The notes beneath the pieces were generated by a model. That model did not search any database, was not told the DNA's origin, and saw only the letters and a list, made by a program, of their open reading frames with translations. From NCBI GenBank assembly GCA_030737875.1, contig CM060925.1, positions 485,561,514-485,625,513 of the forward strand: 64,000 nucleotides of DNA. Reading direction: 5' to 3'. This document shows, piece by piece, positions 34,410-47,279 of the stretch (position 1 is the first letter of the stretch; each line of letters starts with the position of its first letter). Both the position numbers and the translations under genes were made by a program. This DNA comes from Allium sativum. Lineage: Eukaryota; Streptophyta; Magnoliopsida; Asparagales; Amaryllidaceae.

Positions 34410-36252
34410 AGGCTACGAGTTCGCTTCGGCGGGAAAGGGCTCTTGGACATATTGCTCGAGTCGTTTCTCGATTGAATCCCTAAGTTGGCGGCATTCGTTG
34501 GTGTCGTGCCCATACACATCGTGGTATCGACAGTACCTCTCGGTGTTCTTCTCACGGTCGGTTGATTCTCTAACACGTGGCTTCTTGTAAGGCAGGGTGT
34601 TACACGTTTCCAAGTAGATTGTCTCTATGTATTCATTCAACGGGGTGTAGATCTCAAAAGCTTGGCGAGGTCCGGGCTTTCTTAATTCTACTGGGGCTTG
34701 TCCATTGTTTCATCCATCCGGTCTGCCATTGTTAGATTTTTGCCTTTTAGGGACATGCCCCCCTGTTTTGGTCGAGGGGCTCCCCTTCTCGCCTACCTCT
34801 AAATTGGTTATTGGCGGTATCTGCTTGGTGGTCATAGGGACGACACGTGGCAGAAAACCGGTTCCGCCTTGCTTCTTCTTACTGATCTGCCTTCTCATAA
34901 AAGGCGTCAAGGCTCTTTGGTTGCTTTCAATCGATCTAGGCCCCGAATTCTGAAGTAGGGATGACCCCTTTCGCTAGCTGAAAGTGTATGGTGCGATGAT
35001 TTGGATCTTCGACCTCGGCAAGAGCTGTGTTGAACCGGGAAAGGTAGCTCCTAAGCGACTCGGCGAGCCCCTGGTATAGATTGGATAATGTGAGGGAATT
35101 CTTCGAAGTTGGGATATGCACCCTGAATTGCTTGACCGGCTCTGTTGCTAGCCCGAAGTTGTTAATGGAATCGAGAGGGAGGAGAGAGAACCAAAGTAGA
35201 GCAGTACCGGATAGGAAGACTGGGAAGCATTTACATTTGGCTGGATCGTCACCTCGGCTCGAGCCCTTCTTCCATTCATGATGATTCAAGAAGGCACAAG
35301 GATCTGTGCTACCATCGTAGAGTGGCATTTGTGGCATGCTAAAGCTCCTTGGCCACTCGACTTTATTTACTCTTCTTGTGAAGGGGTTACGCCTAATGTG
35401 AGCTTCCCTTGCGTTGTGGGCGCCCCATCGCATCTCTCACATATCCCTTCGTATCATGTCAGGGAGATAGGTCGGATGTGTATCATCCATCGAGATCCAA
35501 GGGTTTTTACGCGGTTCCGGAGTCCTATTGCGAGGTCGCCTTCTGTGGTGTATGTTCGGATCGTCTTCCTATATGTCCTCGACATTTATGATTGGGTCCA
35601 TCTGTATACGTTGAGGTGGAGCGAGGTGATGTGGATCCTGTTCTACAGGAGTGCGGGCCGTTGGGATAGTGGTCCCTTCACCCTGATTAGCGACCGTTGG
35701 GTTGTGTCGAGGAAGAGATTGGTTTGTAGGATCAGAACCGTCATTGATAATCAAGAGAGATCGGTCTCGATACTGCGCCCCCTCGCTGTAAGTCACTGTC
35801 GCATGGTCGCCGTTGTCGTTCCCCTTCCCATTAGCATGACCGTTACCGTTATCGAGGGCATTGGTGCGAGCGGCGGCATTGTTGATGAGGGTGCACCTTC
35901 TCCTTTGGTGTGTTCCCCTTGACTCAGAAAAGGAAGTTTCCGATGCGGTTGGTCGGGGGTAAGCATTGTTCCTTGCCAATTGAAGTCGGGCGACGACGCG
36001 CTAACTTTCTTGAAGTTGGCGCATAGGGTCAATGTTATTCCTTAATGGTTGGTTGAGCTCGACCACGATGTTTTCATATCTTTCAATAAGCGCACGAATT
36101 TGAGCTTGGGTAACAGGCGCTTCAGGGTCCACAACAGGAGGAATGGTTTCATTAGGGGCCGAGACATCTACCAGTTGAGGTTGTTGGGAGGTACCGGCCC
36201 CGGCTACGGCTGTAGAGCCGACCATGGAATTCTTTGACTTCTTTACCACCAT
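34410..36252 (-). pseudogene. gag: Gag of element B, broken
   Basis: Starts at the ATG at 36252 (MVVKKSKNSMVG). An N-terminal variable part spans 35569-36252 over two frames. The capsid core is at 34936-35433 (FSMPQMPLYDGSTDP, KCKCFPVFLSGTALLWF), like the Retrotrans_gag family. The nucleocapsid is at 34413-34640 with YCRYHDVYGHDTNEC. At least three frame changes or stops separate the pieces. Confidence 0.8.
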
Positions 36253-36339
36253 AAGAGGACTCGACAGCAGGTTAGGAAAGGAACCTCAATCTTGTCGAAG
36301 TCGAGATGATAACGTGGAAGAAAGACGCAAATCTTGAAT

Positions 36340-36364
36340 TCAGATTCTCAGTGAAAGCACCAAA
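36340..36364 (-). promoter_or_regulatory. Presumed primer-binding region of element B
   Basis: Directly inside the 5' LTR the minus strand reads TTTGGTGCTTTCACTGAGA, nearly the same as TTTGGTACTTTCACTGAGA in element C at 42243. It starts with TGG after a short gap as a primer site should, but I cannot assign the tRNA from memory. Confidence 0.55.
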
Positions 36365-37362
36365 TGTTGACAGCAAAAAATGTCGTAAACAACAAAGATT
36401 CCTATTACTAGGAATAGTTGATTTGGTCGCAAGACTAAGTAAGAGAAAGCGGTAAATAAAACAAGTATTTAGTGGTTCAGCCGCGGATTAGGCCTACGTC
36501 GACTTTGGAAGAATTTTGAACTTTTATTAATCACTCAAGAATTACAAGGTAGAGCCATGCTCATTATATTCACTTTCATAATTGAAATATGCTAGGTATT
36601 TGGGAAAAAGAATACTTGATTCTCCTTCTTCTTCAAATAGGAGATGCCATTAATGGAGTTCATGAAGCTCTAGGAGGTCTCAAGTGAAAAAAATCCAACC
36701 CTTTTGAAGTGTGAGGCCATGGGTTATTTATAAGAGTAGGAGTAGGTAGGTTTAGGTAGAAATAGGGACCACATGCAGGAAATTCGAGCCCGCTACCCGT
36801 GCGCCTCGAAATTTTGAACCCGGGCATGGGTTCGAAATTTTGAATACCTGTGTTCGAAATTTCGAACCTAGGCGCGGTAGTGAAATCTCGCTCCCCTGGG
36901 TTCGGAATCTCGAACCAAGCTGTGGCGTGTGATTTCACGCCCGCTGGGCTCGGGATCTCGAGCCAGGCTATGGGTGCGAGATTTCGCACCCGCTAGGCTC
37001 GAGACCTCGCACCCACTGGGTTCGAAATTTCGAACCCAGGCATAGGTTCGAAATTTCGAACACAGGTATGGGTGCGAGGTTTCGCAACCAGTTGGGTGTG
37101 AATTCCGTGTCATTCCTAGGTGAGGTTCTTTCGAGGGGTACGAGGGTCTCGGGACCGGGTGGTCAAGGCTCGTAACTGCTTCGGGGTTCGAGGCCTTGGT
37201 TTGCGGATGTCTTCTGCATGCCGCGAGGCCACAAGTGGTGTAATCCCTTCTTGATCCCGTTTCCTTCACTCCTGTGTGTTCTTCGGCCTCAGATTCATAA
37301 GGTATGTTGAGTTGAGCGTGTCTGATGCTCTCCTGGGAACCGGACCAAAAAACCTATTAACA
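36365..37362 (-). repeat. Element B 5' LTR
   Basis: 998 bases, TGTTGACAGC...ATTAACA, followed by CAATC (37363-37367). Minus-strand TATA (CTTATAAATAACC) near 36724-36735. Palindrome array at 36780-37105, including a 24-base perfect palindrome centred on TTCGAAATTTCGAA at 37016-37039. U5 block GGTTCAGCC...CCTACGTC at 36470-36505. Confidence 0.9.
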
Positions 37363-40300
37363 CAATCAAAACCACCGGGGCTTATTAGAGATTCGATTCC
37401 CACTATGACAAGGTATGGAACCGCCTTCCGCTAGTGTATCTCTAGAGGGTAATACACTGGGTTCAACAAGAACGTCTTACAACAAAGCCCACACATGACT
37501 GATCACTCATTTCGCTTGAGTGTATCAAATGTATATCACCAATGGTTGGGTGCGACCCATGGTTTGCCGAAAAGGGACAGCATCGAAATAGATTAAAGAT
37601 TGGAATGGAATTTCTCTAGATAGGTGATTATACACCCTAATGGGAGCGACCCACATAGCCATGCTGCCTGCCCGATTTCTGTCATTTCCCAGTTGATGAG
37701 GCTTAAGGTTTAAAATTTCATTTTCAGATCAGTACATCACTTTGAATGCCACATCGTCAAATTCATCAAATCTCTAATTGAAATCCTCAAAAAATACACT
37801 GGGAACGTTTGAAGAAATCAATGTATCTGACCATCTGGAAATACTCTGTCAGACACTCATCCATACAAGTCATCCAGTAACGGGATGAACCGAAGGGACC
37901 CTCTTACTGCATCCTAGGAATCACCCAAAGGATCAGTAGCGAGAAGTTCTTGCAATCCCTAAAATCTTAACCACGACCGAATCACAGTTTAAAAACCTCT
38001 GGTAGCTAGTCAGAGAAATTCAACAGCAATCCTTCCCGTTATGAAGATTCACGGTCTTCAATGCTCCATCTCGACCATCCTTTGAATATCTTCAATGTTT
38101 ACGTATTTATTGGTCGGAATGGTTTTCAAATATAAATTCGATCCCGGTCTTTCCATACCAACTGTCGATTTGGCTAGATTTTGATAGTCGGTGATTTAAC
38201 TATCAAAATAAACAACCATCATCCATAGAAAAATAAGGTGGATTCATTGGTTCAATATACAACGTCACTTGACCTCTTTAGTTAAACAATTGTTAATTAA
38301 ATTTCAAATTCTCCTAACATTTCGAATTCCGCTTTTAAATTCTTATTTCCAAATCAAATTGCTTAACTTATAACTCTTCAATTTATATCTTATAATCTTG
38401 CTCATGGAAATATTAACTTAACTTCTTCAACTACCATCGTTTCTAAACTAATATCATTCTTGGATAATCATGAAGTCGTCATAAGTTGGGATATTTATTT
38501 ACCTCTCATGCCTAGAGTCATCAACACTCTTATCTTCGGAATATATAGAAGTTTATAAACGAAATTTCATTCAAATAATATCCCAACACTTCTACTTATT
38601 TTAGAATCCTTTTTAAATAACTATATATAGATTGGTTTTATTTAAATAAACTCCCTTCATATTAAAATATTTATTTCTAGATCTTTATCGTTAGATTCTT
38701 ACTTTTATAACCAAGTCCAATCCGCTAAGGTTCCCGTTCGATTTCAACTCACATCATTCTTGTTTAAAATTTTCCTTTTATATAATTCCTTCCCAGAAAT
38801 AAATAAAAAATATAACTCATATAAATATGAGTAAACTTATTAAAAATCTTTTTAATTATAAACAAGATCTTACTCAACTAATTCCGTTTATCACTTTTTC
38901 CATTTCCATCTGGTCCCTTTCAAATATTATTCATTTTTAAACTTAATGTTATTCTTTTATAGGAATCTGGGCTTAAAAACACTAGGTTTCCTTTGAAAAC
39001 ACTATTATATGTTCGAAACTTGCCTATCGAGTCACTTTATGAATTCATATTCATATTGTGCTTTACATATCAACTCCTTGTTAATCCTTTATATCAAATA
39101 TTTTACTTCATTTTCAACTATAAATAATTAATCTTTTCAAAACATTATTTAAATGATATTTAACTTCAATGATAATTAATAATCCAATAATAGTTTTTAA
39201 TAATCAATTCTCGTTCAAGTAGTCGAGTTTGTTATCTCAAATAACATTACTTCGTTACCCATTTCCATTTAGTTATTTCCTTTAAAATAGTTTCGTTTGA
39301 TTTAATTTATAGTCTAATTAAATAATCACATTTACTTTTTTATTGGAAAAATAATAATTAATTCAACCCTTGACCATTTTGTTAACGTTGCTCATTTGCT
39401 TACAAAATTCATTAACATATGAATCTTGTTTATAATTACAAGATAAATATAATTATTTATTCCTTTATTAACATCGTTTAAAATATAATCTATATAAAAT
39501 AGATTTCAAATCTATGTTTAGTTATAAAAACAAATTTATAACTTCCTTTCCATTGATTTACCTGACGGTAAATCAATCTCTATAAAATGATTCATTCACA
39601 GGCCATCTGCCGATAATTACTCAATTAGTATCACCCATTGGTTAATATCAAATAAGTGTCAAAATGGGTTTCAACAATCAACAATCAATCAGGTTAATTA
39701 AGCAGTTCATATAAGATGAGAGTAACAACATATTTGGGGAATCCGATTGGATTCCTTCAACCTGTTCTTCCCTGCATCCCAATGGGTTGCCTTACACTTA
39801 ATACAATAATAAATTTAGTCAATATGATAACCATAAATGAACAGTTCAACTAATAACAGTCAACAAACAATTTATAACATCCAACCAAGCATTAAATTAT
39901 TCATTTAATACGTTTATGTTTTTATAAACGTAACCAATAAGGTAAGTTACCTCGTTTGGAATCTAATCGTTAAGATAACGATTTATTCCGATTAAATTAA
40001 AGAAACACTTAATTTAATCCATGAATATTAAACAATATTGAACATACAAACAAATAGTCATCCAATCATTAACCATTAGCAAACATTGCACACAAAATAA
40101 TAAGCCAGCTTATATAAATATAAACGGGATAAATTGAGTAACATAAACTCACCTTGGTCTCATCCGTTGATTAAAACGGTCCATTTTAATAAGATTAAAC
40201 AGTCGTTTAATTTTATCAAAAATTCCGGTAGCTTCCTGCTTTGACCAATCTCGGTCTCTACTGTAGTGCTCATCCACACGATCAAATAGCCTTTTGTTTC

Positions 40301-41451
40301 GTTTAATTTTGATAATGAAATCACGAGTTACTTACAGTAAAAGCAATATGATTAATTACTAGGATTAATTTATTTAATAGAATCCTTATTAAATTTATAT
40401 ATAACGTTCATCACCTTATCCCTTCTTCACATCTACATACTTTTGAACCACACATCCTTTAGCACAACTGATCCAATGCCTTATAACCCACGCCTCTCAA
40501 CATAAACACTTTGAACCAGGCCTCCCCACATAAACACTTCGAACCGTTCCTTTCTAGTACCCTAATTTACCTTTCATTTTTTAAAAATAATTTGGCCCAA
40601 AGCCTGCAACGTAGGACAACCCACCCATCTTTTCTCTTATTTCTTTCCATTCCAACAAAACAATCCTCCACCTTTTCTTTCCCATCCGAAGCCTCGTGAA
40701 CCTCTCCTGTACCACGCAACATCTTCCCAACTGATTCTCCTTCGTTTCATTGTCATACAACTTCTTCTTTTCTTACTTTTTTTTCTAATCCCACACAGTA
40801 CGTGGAAGGAACAAAAATATACCTCAAATTCTTCATGTCTTAGCTCATGCGAGCAGCATCCCTTCACCGCAAATGAATGCTACATATCCTCCTGTTCCTA
40901 TGCATGGATACCCTGCTGAACAAACCTAACCGCACTGTTCTTTCTTCCCTTCAATACATCACTCCCTTCCCAGTTCATGTCATATACCATCTCATCACAA
41001 GCCTTGCCCACATATTTTTTTTTTTTTCAATCGCACCATGTAGGAAGACCCCATGCTTTCCGTTCAATCCCCATATAGCTGTTGCTTCATTTTTCTCTAT
41101 TTTAGCGGTTTGCTCCTTCCAGCATGTATTCCCACACGGCTGCTCTCCCTTCCAGTTTTCTGCCTCATTTTTCTTTCTTTTTTTCTTTATTTTTAACAAA
41201 TTCGATTGCATTTTTCTTTCTGATTCAAAGTGGAAACCAAGAACTGGTTTGAGAAGAAAGGGTAGACAGATATTTATATATAAGAACGATTTACGTGGGT
41301 GTCATGGTGTTCAAGTATAGGTGTACAAAAATTAGATTAGTGGCTGTTTTGCGTGGGTGAATCTCGAAGCATTGTTTGGTCGACACAGATATATTGTTTG
41401 GCAGGCAAGAAATCAGAAGTGTGGCGTGCAAGGAAAATTTGTTTTGGGGAG
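37363..41451 (-). repeat. Family A right LTR, fragment 3
   Basis: Collinear with 1801-5864, about 92 percent alike by eye, non-coding. It begins with the second CAATC and ends with GGGAG (41447-41451), the left target copy of element C. ORFs at 40511-41320 are not conserved in frame with 5142-5773 and I do not call them genes. Confidence 0.8.
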
Positions 41452-42240
41452 TGTTGGCTCGCTTTTTGACCAAGCCACCCAGGATCATTCATAAAAGGAA
41501 AACAGGAAACCACATCCCCTATGAAACTGGAGGAATGGATCGCACTTTATCGTCTCGCCCAGGAATGGATCGCACTCCATCGTCTCGCCCAGGAATGGAT
41601 CGCACTTTATCGACTCGCCCAGGAACGGATCGCTCCCATCTCGTCAGTGAACGGCACATCCAGGCGATCCGATCCAAACTTGTATATCGCTGCCCAGAAC
41701 GAACCGATCCGATCCCTTGGTGCGTACCGAAGCCTCTGACCCATTCAATCACGATCTGGTCTTCAGCGACCCGAATCGCACGGATCTGGCGACACGTGTT
41801 CCTAACCGTCATCTGGACCAATTCTCCCCATCTGCACGATCCGATTTTCAAGCAGATCACGACACCTGTCCACAACGGCTAGTTTGACTGTTTCTTCAAC
41901 GGTGGCGATGCGATCCGATGTTCTCGGGATTCGCGCCACGTGTCCGCGATCTGCCTGACAAAATCAGCTATAAATAGCCCAGAGCTTGGCATTTTTCGGG
42001 ATCTTTTTGGCAATATTGAGTATTGAATCTGCCATTGTTGTCAAACCATTGAAATATTGAGAGAAATCACTGTTGTATTAGCTTTTAAAGCATAATCAAT
42101 AAGATATAAAGTGGACGTAGGCTCGTTAACGCCGAACCACTATAAATTCTGAGTGTTATTTTCTTTTTTTCTCGTTCCTCATTTAAAATTCTCTACAGTT
42201 CATAACAATTTGGGTGTTAGGTCCAAATTTCGATATAACA
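41452..42240 (+). repeat. Element C 5' LTR
   Basis: TGTTGGCTCG...GATATAACA. It has 3.5 copies of a 30-base repeat (GGAATGGATCGCACTTTATC...) at 41532-41635, many CGATCCGATCC words through 41940, TATA box CTATAAATAGCCC at 41968-41980, and the U5 block AAGTGGACGTAGG...CCGAACCACTATAAA at 42109-42147. Confidence 0.93.
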
Positions 42241-42262
42241 TTTTTGGTACTTTCACTGAGAA
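42241..42262 (+). promoter_or_regulatory. Presumed primer-binding region of element C
   Basis: TTTTTGGTACTTTCACTGAG starts at the LTR edge and shares its core with element B. It is not the tRNA-Met site used by the copia and family A elements, and the tRNA is not identified. Confidence 0.55.
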
Positions 42263-42319
42263 GCTCAGTCTTAAAGTTTCGTCATTCGTTTCCTTGAAGA
42301 TTCCAGCGATTCGGATATC

Positions 42320-44680
42320 ATGGCTGGAAAAAGATCTAAAGTTTCGCAGACCAACGAAACAATTGAGGAGAGTGTACACGAACTGGGCAACGAAGAAACT
42401 CTGGATCGCGGAGCGCAGGGGGCGATCCGATCCGACGAAGACACCTCGTTTCGAGTCGATGAGAACGAGACGATCCGTGCTACTGAAGGGGTTGTTACTC
42501 GATCCCGGGGCAACACCTCGCAGCCTCCGCGCACCACGACCACGAGTCGATCTCAGGGGGGCGCAGCGAACTGCCCTCCACGAACCGTAGCTACTCGAAC
42601 CGATGGTCATAATACAACTCGACCTGGAAAAGAACCTATGACCCACTCCTATCGTCCTGGAACCTCTGCTCGACCCGACTCAAGATCTCTGCGCATAAGA
42701 GAGAGTGGAGATGACCACTATGACCCTGCCGCTCCTGTCACTGAGGGGGATCTCTCTCGCTTCGTCGAAATGTGGGATAGGTTGTTTGATGAGTTGGCCG
42801 CCCAAAGGCAGGAAAGTTCCATCCTACGGCAAAATTTGACGGCTATGGATAGAAGACTTGATGAGCTAGCAAGACAAAGAGCATCACCGGTTCGTCCACT
42901 CACCCCAGTATATTCCTCTTCATCTGAAGAATCGCCGAGACCTCCGCGGCGACCGTATGAAAGAGCCGAAAACATAGAACAGCTTCGATTCGGGACCCTG
43001 CCCTCACAAGAAGAAGAAGAACTAGGGGCAGGACCCACAAACCGTAATATGAATGGTCAAGCAACGACCCTCAGGACTCGAGGTGTGAACAGTCCTGTGC
43101 ATGACAGACCACCTCAGCCCCGTCGCCGCACGCATACTCATGGTAACAGGGGGCAGCGAAGCCCCGTCCGAGCCCCGGATTTTGTGGCTACTCCCCGAGG
43201 AGAGATCAGAGAACCTCGTCGGGCCAGAGGCACTGACCCTGAACCTCCTTTGACTAGTGCAAACGTTGCAGCCATGGTTCACCAGATTTTGGCCGACAGC
43301 CGTGGACAGCGGAACGAAGATTGGGGGATTGACCGCAGTCATACCCCTTTTACTGATGATATTTTGGATGCAACTTTTCCAAGGCATTTCAACATGCCAC
43401 AAATGAACCGATATGCAGGAAGATCTGATCCTGTTCAGCACCTAATGAGATACTCTTGGTCGATGACTGCTGCCGCCGCTTCTGACGCGGTTAAGTGTAA
43501 AGCGTTTCCCATATTCCTGGAAGACGTGGCTTTGCTATGGTTTACTCGCCTGCCGGCGAGATCGATTTCTAGCTTCAGGGAACTAAGCGAGAAGTTTGTA
43601 GAACAATTCCGTATCTATGCACAGAAGACGAAAAGCGTGATCGATTTATTCCTTGTCAAAAAGCGACCAGGCGAAAGTCTAAAGATGTACCTGGATCGTT
43701 TCAATTTGGCCGCCACTGAGGTTAAAGATCCTCATGAGCCGACCATTGTCGCAGCACTAATTGATGGAGTAGATAAGGACACTGAATTCGGGAGGTATTG
43801 GCGGGCAAACCACCCCACACCAGAGAGTTATTCTATGAGAAAGCCAATGTATATCTACGCCGGGAAGAGGTATACGCAAACCGAAAGCTTAAAACAACTG
43901 ATAAGGAAGAAATTCAGAGCAATGTCGCCATCAAACAGACTGGAGACAGCTCGGGGAAAGTTGAGGTTAACGTCGGAAATCAGAATCAGGGTGGTCGCCA
44001 GCCAGGTAACAACAATAACAATGCTAGCGGCAACAACCGGAAGAGGGGCCGAGGGAACGACTCCCAGAGAAGGACTCGTCCCAGGGCCTTTGAAAGTTAC
44101 ACACCCATAAGTGATACTCTGGAAAATATCTTCATGGATGCGTATGAAGTCCTCCAGAATAAGAGACCACCTCCTAGAGAGTCAACTGAGAAAGAGCGTG
44201 AGACAGGGAAGTTTTGTCTCTTTCATCAAATCCATGGCCATTCGACGAATGAATGCCGTCACCTGAGGGATGTAGTCGAAAGGCTGCTTCGAGAAGGGAA
44301 GCTAGATGAATACAGAGTAACGCCTAGGGACAGGGGGCAAGCAGTGCAGGCCCCGAATCAGAATCAAAATCAACTTGCTACTAGGCCAACCGCTCAGCAA
44401 AAGGGGAAGAACATTGTTATCAATACCGTGATCGGTGGGCTTTATCTTGCTGGGCACAGTTCCAAAGCTTTAGATCAATATGTCAACGCAGCCAAACAAC
44501 ATCTCGAAGTGGGGGAATGTAGCAACCCCGAGGACAGTATCCCGGTGAAGCAGCAGAAGATGATGACTGATGACGTTGTTTTTCGAGAACGAGAAAGCAT
44601 CGGAGTCCATGCTCCAACTGAAGATCCACTTGTAATTACGATACCCATTGGGCCAGCCACTGTTCATAAGGTCCTGGTGG
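42320..44680 (+). pseudogene. gag: Gag of element C, frameshifted
   Basis: ATG at 42320 (MAGKRSKVSQTN). The N-terminal 250 residues are charged and low in complexity. The capsid core is near residues 350-490 (FNMPQMNRYAGRSDP, KCKAFPIFLEDVALLWF, YLDRFNLAATEV), Retrotrans_gag type. About one base is missing near 43795, so the frame opened at 42320 runs off into unrelated residues. The true continuation is in the next frame from 43798, with ELFYEKANVYLRREE, an Asn/Gln/Arg-rich linker and a nucleocapsid segment FCLFHQIHGHSTNEC at about 44212-44256. Gag packages the RNA; this copy should give only a truncated capsid protein. Confidence 0.85.
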
Positions 44681-45117
44681 ACAACGGGAGTTCCGTTAAT
44701 ATCCTTTTCAAAAAGGCCTTTGACCAGATGAATCTTGAGATAAAACACTTGAAGCCTTGCCAAGGATGGATCCGTGGATTCAACGGAGCATCCACCGCAC
44801 CTATGGGTTATGTAGAATTGCCAGTCACACTTGGGGAAGGAGAACGCCAGAGAGTGAGAATCCTCCCCTTTGTAGTTTTGGATGTCGAATCGCCATACAA
44901 TGCCTTCTTGGGCCGACCAGCCCTCGCAAAGTTCAGAGCCTGTATAGCCCCCTGGTGCTTGCTATTGAAGTTCCCCACAGAAGCTGGCATTGGTATCGTC
45001 AGAGGGGATCAAGTTGCTGCGCGAGCGTGTTATGTTGCCGAACTAAAGTTGCTTCGCAACGGCGGGGATATCGAAACTAAAGGCACTCCTCCCCCTTTGG
45101 GGGCGGAAACCTTATAG
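44600..45117 (+). pseudogene. Aspartic protease of element C
   Basis: In the same frame as the end of gag. The active site V-D-N-G-S-S-V-N-I-L is at about 44675-44705, the IRGFNGAS and SPYNAFLGRP motifs follow, and the frame ends at a TAG at 45115-45117. The homologous frame in B has DSGSS, so the N here is a variant of the usual DTG/DSG triad. The frame resumes directly after the TAG, so the stop is either a mutation or a natural gag-pro/pol boundary; I favour mutation. Confidence 0.8.
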
Positions 45118-46100
45118 CAACCAAAGAGGATAATTGTTGGAGATTTTCCTAGAGTGGTGCCCGAGGATATAGATCCTAGAGAGGATCAGGAACCCGGGGG
45201 CAGAACGGCGACTCCCAACGAGGCAACTGTGGATGTACCAATCGATGACAGTGACCCGGAGAAGGTCCTTAAGATTGGATCCCAGTTAAGTCCAAATCTT
45301 GCTGAAGAATTGACGAACTTCTTAAAGAACAACTTGGATGTATTTGCTTGGACCCATGCGGACATGTGCGGGATATCCCCATCAATCATGAGCCACTCTT
45401 TGAGCATTAACCCCAAACATCCTCCAGTAAAGCAAAAAAGGCGAATGTTGGGCCTGGAGAGGTCCGCTGCCTTGAAAGAAGAGGTTGGAAAGCTAAAAAG
45501 TAACGGGTTTATCAGAGATTCAACCTACCCGGACTGGATTTCGAATCCAGTCCTGGTGAAGAAGGCCAACGGGATGTGGCGAACGTGTATCGACTTCTCG
45601 GATTTGAACAAAGCTTGTCAAAAGATAGTTTCCCATTACCTCGAATTGACCAGTTGGTAGACTCGACGGCAGGTCATGAGCTTCTCTCATTCATGGATGC
45701 TTATTCAGGATACAACCAAATTCCAATGCATATTCCAGATCAAGAGCATACTAGTTTCATCACTGATCTGGGATTATATTGTTACGTGGTAATGCCCTTT
45801 GGTTTGAAGAACGCAGGCGCTACGTACCAACGTTTGGTCAACAGAATGTTTTATAACCAAATCGGGAAAACAATGGAAGTATACGTCGACGATATGTTGG
45901 TTAAATCCAAGCAATCCTCTCAACACGCTACTGAATTGGCAGAGATGTTCGGCATTCTTCGAAAGTATGGAATGAAACTCAATCCAACCAAATGTTCATT
46001 CGGTGTTGCTTCTGGAAAATTCTTGGGATTCATTGTCAGTTCACGCGGTATCGAGATTAATCCAGACCAGATCGCGGCAATCAGAAACATTCAGGAACCT
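45118..46100 (+). pseudogene. Reverse transcriptase of element C, frameshifted
   Basis: 45118-45630 covers the linker and fingers (NNLDVFAWTHADM, GFIRDSTYPDWISNPVLVKK, WRTCIDFSDLNKAC). One base is missing near 45622, and the frame moves to the one open from 45576 on. That part has SFPLPRIDQLVD, MDAYSGYNQIPM, ITDLGLYCYVVMPFGLKNA and the catalytic YVDD at about 45882-45893. RT copies the element RNA into DNA within the particle. All key residues are present apart from the shift. Confidence 0.88.
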
Positions 46101-46249
46101 AGGCAAATTAGGGATGTGCAAAGCCTTGCCGGAAAAGTGGCCGCACTAAGTAGATTTATCTCCAGGGCTATGGATAAGTGCATCCCATTCTTCGAATTAA
46201 TAAAGCGAGGAAAACGCCACTTTAAATGGACACCTGATTGCGTAGAAGC

Positions 46250-47130
46250 GTTTCAGAATTTTCTCAGACACTTGGAGAAACCTCCAATTCTATCTAAACC
46301 AATAGACTACGAGGATTTATTCGTGTACTTGGCAGTGTCATCTCATGCAATCAGCTCAGCGTTGGTAAGGGAAGAGGAAAAGGTCCAAAGACCTGTGTAT
46401 TACGTGAGCAAAAAATTGACAGCAGCAGAGCGTAATTATCCACGGATAGAGAAACTGGCGCATAGTTTACTGATTGCCTCCAGAAAACTTCGGCACTACT
46501 TTCAGGCACATCCTATTACCATATATACTGATCATCCACTCAAGCAAGTTTTACAGAGACCGGAGGCATCTGGAAGGTTACTCAAATGGAACATAGAGTT
46601 AAGCCAATTTGACTTGAACTTTCAGCCTAGACGGTCAATTCGGGGGCAAGTGATAGCCGACTTCATAGCCGAATTCACTGTTCCTGAAGAAGATATAGCA
46701 AACGAAGGAGTGGAACCCTCAAAGTTACTTTTCGACCCTAATGTCTGGAGATTATATACTGATGGTGCAAGGAACGATGAGAGATCCGGCGCTGGAATAG
46801 TGCTTGAAACCCCCGAGAAACAATTGATAACCTATGCCATCCGAATGGAGTTTCATGCCACTAACAACGATTCTGAATATGAAGCTCTGATAGCTGGATT
46901 AAGGATTGCAAAGGAATTAGAAGTCACAAAGCTGAACATCTTCTGCGACTCCAAGTTAGTTGTGAATCAAGTCACCGGAAGATTCCAAGCTAAAAGTGCA
47001 AGATTGATTCTATACTTAAAGAAAGTGAAAGAACTGCTGAATGAGTTTGATCACTACATCATATCTCATATTCCGCGTTCAGAGAATCAGCAGGCAGACA
47101 AGTTGGCAAAGATGGCTAGTTCTAATGATC
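46250..47130 (+). pseudogene. Dual RNase H of element C (gypsy RNase H plus archaeal-type RNase H)
   Basis: Undisturbed part of the long frame 45576-48044. The first domain (about 46290-46690) has VYLAVSSHAISSALV, RPVYYVSKKLTAAE and RLLKWNIELSQFDL, and lacks a full catalytic set as is usual for Tat. The second (46740-47125) has LYTDGARN, NNDSEYEALIAGL, NIFCDSKLVVNQV and QQADKLAKMA, i.e. the D-E-D-D set of an archaeal-type RNase H. The duplication is diagnostic for the Tat lineage. Confidence 0.88.
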
Positions 47131-47279
47131 CTGAAGTGATTGCGCTAGCCCCCATTGAAGTACTTCGGTCCCCCAGCATTGATCAGATGGAAATCGACCT
47201 AGTACTAGAGACGGAACCAGAAAGGGAGTCGTGGATGACCCCTATAAAGAATTTCCTAATGGGTGGAGCACTTCCGACC

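Larger units (their letters stand above)
23117..37362 (-). mobile_element. Element B: Ty3/gypsy, Tat lineage, old and decayed (14.2 kb)
   Basis: Bounded by CAATC duplications (23112-23116, 37363-37367), with LTRs at 23117-24094 and 36365-37362 that differ by roughly 10 percent. In element order: 5' LTR, primer site, gag, protease, RT, RNase H, second RNase H of archaeal type, integrase, and then a second gene in the opposite direction next to the 3' LTR. The dual RNase H and antisense extra gene are hallmarks of the Tat lineage. Every coding part is broken. The empty site is at 1801-1805. Confidence 0.9.

Noticed and set aside
45115..45117. Programmed stop readthrough between protease and RT in element C
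   Set aside because: The same element has other plain lesions, and the context CTT-TAG-CAA lacks a clear recoding signal I could identify; left as a mutation, though not excluded.
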